A program made the position numbers and the translations under genes. DNA of 64,000 nt from Agelas oroides (taxonomy: Eukaryota; Porifera; Demospongiae; Agelasida; Agelasidae). Under the pieces are notes generated by a model. That model was not told the DNA's origin and did no database searches. It saw only the letters and a list, made by a program, of their open reading frames with translations. The stretch spans positions 7,007,754 through 7,071,753 of the forward strand of contig OX422191.1 of assembly GCA_949130485.1 (NCBI GenBank). The letters run 5' to 3'. Shown one piece after another: positions 57,651 to 64,000 of the stretch; positions within the stretch are counted from its first letter, which is position 1; each line of letters begins with the position of its first letter.

Positions 57651-60600
57651 ACCATGGTAGAATGCAGCAGAGTCGAGTAGAGTCACGTGGAGCCATGGTA
57701 GAATACAGTAGAGACATGGTAGTGTGTAGTAGAGTCAAGTAGAGCCAAGTACTGCCATGGGAAAGTGTAGTAAAGTCAAGTAGAGCCAAGTAGAGCCATG
57801 GTAGAGTGTAGTAGAGCCAAGTAGAGCAATGGTAGAGTGTAGGAAAGTCAAGTAGAGTCAAGAAGACCAATTTAGAATCTAGTAGAATCATGTACTGTCA
57901 AGTAGAGCCATGGTACAATGGAGTAGAGCCATGGTAGAGTGTACTAGAGTCAAGTAGAGCCAAGTTGAGCCATGGTAGAGTGTAGTAGAGTCATCTAGAG
58001 CCATCGTAGAATGTAACAGATTCATGTAGTGTGAAGTAGAGCCATGATATACAATGGAGTAGAGCCATGGTAGAGTGTCGTAGAGTCAAGTAGAGCCAAG
58101 TAGAACCAAGGTAGAGTGTAGTGGATTAAAGTAGAGCCAAGTAGAGCCATGGTAGAGTGTAGTAGAGCCAAGTAGAGCCAAGTAGAGCCAAGGTAGAGTG
58201 TAGTGGACTCAAGTAGAGCAAATTAGAGCCATGGTAGAATGTGGTAGAGCCAGGTAGAGCCATGGTAGAGTGTAGTAGAGTCAAGTAGAGTCACGTGGAT
58301 CCATGGTAGGATGTAGTAGTGCGAAGGTAGAGTGTAGCAGACAAGTATAGTCAAGTAGAGCCATGGGAGAATGTAGTAGAGTCAAGTAGAGTCAAGTATA
58401 GTCATCGTAGAATGTAGTAGAGTCAAGTAGAGCCAAGTAGAGCCATGGTAGAGTGTAGTAGAGTCAAGTAGAGCCAAGTAGAGCCATGGTAGAATGTAGT
58501 AGAGTCATGTAGTGTCAAGTAGACACATGGTACTATGGAGTAAAGCCATGGTAGAGTGCAGTAGATTCAGGTAGAGCCACGTAGAGCCACGGTAGCATGT
58601 AGTAGAGTCATGTAGAGCCAAGTAGAGCCATGGTAGAATGCAGTAGAGCCAGGTAGAGCCATGGTAGAATGCAGTACAGTCAAGTAGAGTCACGTGGAGC
58701 CATGGTAGAATGTAGTAGAGTCAAGGTAGAGTGTAGTACAGTGAAGTAGAGTCAAGTAGAGCCATGGTAGCATGAAGTAGAGGTATACAGAGTCAAGTAG
58801 AGCTATCGTAGAATGTAGTAGAGTCAAGTAGAGTCACGTGGTGCCATGGTAGAATGTAGTAGAGACATGGTAAAGTGTAGTACAGTCAAGTAGAGACGAG
58901 TAGAGCCATGGTAGAGTGTAGTGGATTCAAGTAGAGCCAAGTAGAGCCATGGTAGAGTGTAGAAGAGTCAAGTAGAGTCAAGAAGTGGCATGGTAGCATT
59001 TAGTAGAATCATGTAGGGTCAAGTAGAGCCATGGTAGAATGTAGTAGAACAAGGTAGAGCCATGGTAGTGTGTAGTAGAGTCAAGTAGAGTCACATGGAG
59101 CATTGTTAGAATGTAGTAGAGCCATGGTAGAGTGTAGTACAGTCAAGTAGAGTCAAGTAGAGCCATGGCAGAATGTAGTAGAGTCAAGTAGAGTCAAGTA
59201 GAGCCATGGTAGAATGTAGTAGAGGCATACAGAGTCAAGTAGAGCTATGGTAGAATGCAGTAGAGTCACGTAGAGTCACGTGGAGCCATGGTAGAATGTA
59301 GTAGAGACATGGTAGAGTGTAGTAGAGTCAAGTAGATCCAAGTACAGCCATGGTAGACTGTAGTAGAGTCACGTAGAGCCGAGTTGAGCCAAGGTAGGGT
59401 GTAGTGGACTCAAGTAGAGCCAAGTAGAGCCATGGTAGAATGTAGTAGAATCATGTAGTGTGAAGTAGAGCCATGATATACAATGGAGTAGAGCCATGGT
59501 AGAGTGCAATAGAGTCAAGTACAGCCAAGTAGAGCCAAGGTAGAGTGTAGTGGACTCAAGTAGAGCCAAGTAGAGCCATGGTAGAGTGTAGTAGAGTCAA
59601 GTAGAGCCATGGTAGTAGAGCTATGGTACAATGGAGTAGAGCCATGGGAGAGTGCAGTAGAGTCAAGTAGAGTCACTGTTGCATGTAGTAGAGTCAGGTA
59701 GAACCAAGTAGAGCCATGGTAGAATGCAGCAGAGTCAAGTAGAGTCACGTGGAGCCATGGTAGAATGTAGTAGAGCCAAGGTAGAGTGTAGTACAGTCAA
59801 GTAGAGTCAAGTAGAGCCATGGCAGAATGTAGTAGAGTCAAGTAGAGTCAAGTAGAGCCATGGTAGAATGTAGTAGAGCCAAGGTAGAGTGTAGTACAGT
59901 CAAGTAGAGTCAAGTAGAGCCATGGGAGAATGTAGTAGAGTCAAGTAGAGTAAAGTAGAGCCATGGTAGAATGTAGTAGAGGCATACAGAGTCATGTTGA
60001 ACTATGGTAGAATGCAGTTGAGTCATGTAGAGTGCCGTGGAGCCATGGTAGAATGTAGTAGAGACATGGTAGAGTGTAGTATATTCAAGTAGAGCCAAGT
60101 AGAGCCATGGTAGAGTGTAGTACAGTCACGTAGAGCCATGTAGAGCCAAGGTAGGGTGTAGTGGACTCAAGTAGAGCTAAGTAGAGCCATGGTAGAGTGA
60201 AGTAGAGTCAAGTAGAGTCAAGTAGAGCCATGGTAGAATGTAGTAGAGTCATGTAGATTCAAGTAGAGCCATGGTAGAATGTAGTAGAACCAGGTAGAGC
60301 CATGGTAGAGTGTAATAGAATCAAGTAGAGTCACGTGGATCCGTGGTAGGATGTAGTAGAGCCAAGGTAGAGTGTAGTAGAGACAAGTAGAGTCAAGTAG
60401 AGCCATGGTAGAATGTAGTAGAGTCAAGTATTGCCAAGTAGAGCCATGGTAGAGTGTAGTAGAGCCAAGTAGAACCAAGTAGAGTCAAGACAAGCTATGG
60501 TAGAATGTAGTAGAGGCATACAGAGTCAAGTAGAGCTATGGTGGAATGCAGTAGAGTCATATAGAGACAAGTAGAACTATGGTAGAATGTAGTAAAGTCA

Positions 60601-60689
60601 AGTAAGTAGAGCCATGGTAGAGGGTAGTAGAGTCAAATAGAGCCAAGTAGAGCTATGGTAGAGTGTAGTAGAGTCAAGTAGAGCCAAGT
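57651..60689 (+). repeat. Mosaic of A/C, E and B-like satellite
   Basis: Only GTAGA satellite is present. 57.65-58.0 kb is E-like (GTACTGCC, GTAGAATCTAG). 58.1-58.9 kb is A/C-like, with ACACATGG near 58,523 and CACGTAGAGCCACGG. 58.9-59.4 kb resembles C and E4. 59.9-60.4 kb is B-like, with CGTGGATCCGTGG near 60,336 and a GTAGTATATTCAAG marker near 60,078. No clean tandem period covers the region. Confidence 0.72.
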
Positions 60690-63003
60690 AGAGCCATGGT
60701 AGAATGTAGTAGAGTCATGTAGAGTCAAGTAGAGCCATGGTAGAATGTAGTAGAGCAAGGTAGAGTCAAGTAGAGCCATGGTAGAGTGTAGGAGAGTCAT
60801 GTAGTGTGAAGTAGAGCCATGATATACAATAGAGTAGAGCCATGGTAGAGTGTAGTAGAGTCAAGTAGAGCCAAGTTGAGCCATGGTAGAGTGTAATAGA
60901 GGCAAGTAGAGCCATGGTAGAATGTAGCAGAGTCATGTAGTGTGAAATAGAGCCATGATATACAGTGGAGTAGAGCCATGGTAGAGTGTAGTAGAGCCAA
61001 GTAGAGCCAAGTAGAGGCAAGGTAGAGTGTAGTGGACTCAAGTAGAGCAAAGTAGAGCCATGGTAGAATGTAGTAGAGCCAGGTAGAGCCATGGTAGAGT
61101 GTAGTAGAGTCAAGTAGAGTCACGTGGATCCATGGTAGGATGTAGTAGCGCCAAGGTAGTGTGTAGCAGACAAGTAGAGTCAAGTAGAGCCATGGCAGAA
61201 TGTAGTAGAGTCAAGTAGAGTCAAGTAGAGCCATCGTAGAATGTAGTAGAGTCAAGTAGAGCCAAGTAGAGCCATGGTAGAGTGTAGTAGATCCAATTAG
61301 AGCCAAGTAGAGGAATGGGAGAGTGTAGGAGAGTCCAGTAGAGTCAAGAAGAGCCAAGGTAGAATGTAGTAGAGGCATACAGAGTCAAGTAGAACTATGG
61401 TAGAATGCAGTAGAGTCATGTAGAGACAAGTAGAACTATGGTAGAATATAGTAGAGTCAAGTAGATCCAAGTAGAGCCATGGTAGACTGTAGTAGAGTCA
61501 AATAGAACCAAGTAGAGCCTTGGTAGAGTTTAGTAGAGTCATGTAGAGCCGAGTAGAGCCAAGGTAGAGTGTAGTGGACTCAAGTAGAGCAAAGTAGAGC
61601 CATGGTAGAATGTAGTAGACCCAGGTAAAGCCATGGTATGGTAGAATGCAGTAGAGCCAAGGTAGAGTGTAGTACAGTGAAGTAGAGTCAAGTAGAGCCA
61701 TGGTAGCATGTAGTAGAGGTATACCGAGTCAAGTAGAGCTATCGTAGAATGTAGTAGAATCAAGTAGAGTCAAGTGGTGCCATGGTAGAATGTAGTAGAG
61801 ACATGGTAGAGTGTAGTACAGTCAAGTAGAGACGAGTAGAGCCATGGTAGAGTGTTGTAGAGTCAAGTAGAGCCAAGTAGAGCTATGGTAGAGTGTAGTA
61901 GAGCCAAGTAGAGCAATGGTAGAGTGTAGAAGAGTCAAGTAGAGTCAAGAAGAGGCATGGTAGCATTTAGTAGAATCATGTAGTGTCAAGTAGAGTCATG
62001 GTAGAATGTAGTAGAGCAAGGTAGAGCCATGGTAGAGTGTAGTACAGTCAAGTAGAGTCAAGTAGAGCCATGGCAGAATGTAGTAGAGTCAAGTAGAGTC
62101 AAGTAGAGCCATGGTAGAATGTAGTAGAGGCACATAGAGTCAAGTAGAGTTATGGTAGAATGCAGTAGAGTCACGTAGAGTCACGTGGAGCCATGGTAGA
62201 ATGTAGTAGAGACATGGTAGAGTGTAGTAGAGTCAAGTATAGATCCAAGTACAGCCATGGTAGAGTGTAGTAGAGTCACGTAGAGCCGAGTTGAGCCTAG
62301 GTAGGGTGTAGTGGACTCAAGTAGAGCCAAGTAGAGCCATGGTAGAGTGTAGTAGAGTCAAGTAGAGTCAAGTAGAGCCATGGTAGAATGTAGTAGAGTC
62401 ATGCAGTGTGAAGTAGAGCCATGATATACAATGGAGTAGAGACATGGTAGAGTGCAGTAGAGTCAAGTAGAGCCAATTAGAGCCAAGGTAGAGTGTAGTG
62501 GACTCAAGTAGAGCCAAGTAGAGCCATGGTAGAGTGTAGTAGAATCAATTAGAGCCATGGTAGAATGTAGTAGAGTCATGTAGTGTCAAATAGAGCTATG
62601 GTACAATGGAGTAGAGCCATGGGAGAGTTTAGTAGAGTCAAGTAGAGCCACGGTTGCATGTAGTAGAGTCATGTAGAACAAAGTAGAGCCATGGTAGAAT
62701 GTAGCCGAGTAAAGTAGAGTCACATGGAGCCATGGTAGAATGTAGTAGAGCCAAGGTAGAGTATAGTACAGTCAAGTAGAGTCAAGTAGAACTATGGTAG
62801 AATGCAGTAGAGTCATGTAGAGTGCCGTGGAGCCATGGTAGAATGCAGTAGAGACATGGTAGAGTGTAGTAGAGCCAAGTAGAGCCATGGTAGAGTGTAG
62901 TACAGTCACGTAGAGCCAAGAAGAGCCAAGGTAGGGTGTAGTGGACTCAAGTAGAGCCAAGTAGAGCCATGGTAGAGTGAAGTAGAGTCAAGTAGAGTCA
63001 AGT
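60690..63003 (+). repeat. HOR unit F1 (2,314 bp)
   Basis: TGTAGGAGAG near 60,787 recurs near 63,101, and the off-register marker CCATGGTATGG at 61,631 recurs at 63,945; both offsets are 2,314. The unit combines an A-type head, a C/D-type middle (CCGAGTTGAGCC near 62,284) and a B-type tail near 62.8-63.0 kb. Confidence 0.88.
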
Positions 63004-64000
63004 AGAGCCATGGTAGAATGTAGTAGAGTCATGTAGAGTCAAGTAGAGCCATGGTAGAATGTAGTAGAGCAAGGTAGAGTCAAGTAGAGCCATGGTAGAG
63101 TGTAGGAGAGTCATGTAGTGTGAAGTAGAGCCATGATATACAATGGAGTAGAGCCATGGTAGAGTGTAGTAGAGTCAAGTAGAGCCAAGTTGAGCCATGG
63201 TAGAGTGTAGTAGAGGCAAGTAGAGCCATGGTAGAATGTAGCAGAGTCATGTAGTGTGAAGTAGAGCCATGATATACAATGGAGGAGAGCCATGGTAGAG
63301 TGTAGTAGAGCCAAGTAGAGCCAAGTAGAGCCAAGATAGAGTGTAGTGGACTCAAGTAGAGCAAAGTAGAGCCATGGTAGAATGTAGTAGAGCCAGGTAG
63401 AGCCATTGTAGAGTGTAGTAGAGTCAAGTAGAGTCACGTGGATCCATGGTAGGATGTAGTAACGCCAAGGTAGTGTGTAGCAGACAAGTAGAGTCAAGTA
63501 GAGCCATGGCAGAATGTAGTAGAGTCAAGTAGAGTCAAGTAGAGCCATCGTAGAATGTAGTAGAGTCAAGTAGAGCCAAGTAGAGCCATGGTAGAGTGTA
63601 GTAGATCCAATTAGAGCCAAGTAGAGGAATGGGAGAGTGTAGGAGAGTCCAGTAGAGTCAAGAAGAGCCAAGGTAGAATGTAGTAGAGGCATACAGAGTC
63701 AAGTAGAACTATGGTAGAATGCAGTAGAGTCATATAGAGACAAGTACAACTATGGTAGAATATAGTAGAGTCAAGTAGATCCAAGTAGAGCCATGGTAGA
63801 CTGTAGTAGAGTCAAATAGAGCCAAGTAGAGCCTTGGTAGAGTTTAGTAGAGTCATGTAGAGCCGGGTAGAGCCAAGGTAGAGTGTAGTGGACTCAAGTA
63901 GAGCAAAGTAGAGCCATGGTAGAATGTAGTAGAGCCAGGTAAAGCCATGGTATGGTAGAATGCAGTAGAGCCAAGGTAGAGTGTAGTACAGTGAAGTAGA
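63004..64000 (+). repeat. HOR unit F2, cut by the window end
   Basis: Collinear with F1 at 2,314 bp to the last base. Differences seen by eye include GATATACAATGGAGGAG near 63,275, GTAACGCC near 63,459 and CATATAGAG near 63,731 where F1 has CATGTAGAG. The array evidently continues beyond the window. Confidence 0.88.

Larger units (their letters stand above)
1..64000 (+). repeat. Satellite array built from 10/11-nt GTAGA modules
   Basis: Every line of the window can be cut into 10- or 11-base modules starting with GTAGA or a one-base variant of it. The 11-mer ending CCATG is normally followed by GTAGARTGTA, so the palindrome CCATGG spans their junction; one or more GTAGAGYCAH modules follow. 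The triplet is 31 nt and the extended form 41 nt. All modules share one orientation: I found no inverted segment. No unique spacer, transposon, poly-A tract or other low-copy insertion was seen. The plus strand has TAG in every module and so no long reading frame; minus-strand frames are open only because the same triplet reads CTA. A satellite with higher-order structure is certain; its chromosomal site and host species are not visible. Confidence 0.97.

Noticed and set aside
1..64000. CRISPR array
   Set aside because: Repeats are directly adjacent 10/11-mers. There are no unique spacers of constant length, no leader and no cas genes.
1..64000. Telomeric repeat
   Set aside because: The GTAGA module is not a TTAGGG-type or TG-rich telomere unit, and HOR structure of this complexity is not telomeric. 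A subtelomeric location is still possible.
1..64000. Alpha satellite or CENP-B box
   Set aside because: There is no 171-bp period and I saw no match to the CENP-B box consensus. A centromeric role cannot be claimed from sequence alone.
1..64000. rRNA, tRNA or other structured RNA genes
   Set aside because: No cloverleaf, box A/B promoter or rRNA-like sequence was seen. The only palindromes are short ones such as CCATGG and CACGTG at module joints.
1..64000. Possible assembly or basecalling artefact
   Set aside because: Copies carry many independent point variants and exact, mutually consistent indel arithmetic, which fits real evolution. Copy number in near-identical tracts such as C1/C2 still cannot be confirmed without reads.

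Overview
The whole 64,000-base window is tandem satellite DNA. I found no stretch of ordinary unique sequence, no gene I can defend, no RNA gene and no transposon. The basic element is a 10- or 11-base module that nearly always begins GTAGA. Three module types dominate: GTAGAGYCAH (10 nt; A, T or C at the last base), GTAGAGCCATG (11 nt) and GTAGARTGTA (10 nt). They join into a 31-base triplet, often lengthened to 41 by one extra 10-mer. All modules point the same way from base 1 to base 64,000.

A satellite this long, with nested higher-order repeats (HORs), points to a eukaryotic chromosome in a long-read assembly, such as a centromeric, pericentromeric, subtelomeric or other heterochromatic block. 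The sequence does not let me name the species. A hand-written 31-nt consensus has 13 G+C and is rich in G over C on the given strand (10 G, 3 C), with CpG in only a few module variants.

Layout, left to right, using my own family letters. A1-A3 (1-8,750): HOR with a base length of about 3.0 kb, 3,352 bp in the first two copies because of an internal 364-bp duplication. B1-B2 (8,751-15,220): blocks built on 472/451-bp subunits. Mosaic (15,221-16,752). A4-A6 (16,753-24,390): HOR copies of 2,999 and 2,714 bp plus a truncated one. B3 (24,391-28,562). A7 with a 927-bp tandem duplication (28,563-31,335), then a short B4 (to 32,080). C1-C2 (32,081-37,570): an almost exact 2,750-bp duplication. D1-D2 (37,571-41,290): 2,336-bp units, each holding three 401-bp subrepeats. 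E1-E4 (41,291-57,650): HORs of 2,942 and 3,243 bp inside a roughly 12-kb duplication. Mosaic (57,651-60,689). F1-F2 (60,690-64,000): a 2,314-bp duplication that runs off the window.

Nothing here works as an operon or pathway. The story is how the array evolves. Copies differ by whole numbers of modules or subunits (10, 31, 103, 185, 352, 401, 472 bp). Diagnostic point variants are shared between copies about 13 kb apart and not with their neighbours, which fits unequal exchange and gene conversion. The many minus-strand reading frames (up to 142 codons) are by-products of the repeat: the plus strand carries TAG in every module, while the minus strand reads CTA there. Boundaries were placed by eye from landmark motifs and are good to roughly 10-50 bases unless a period is stated exactly.
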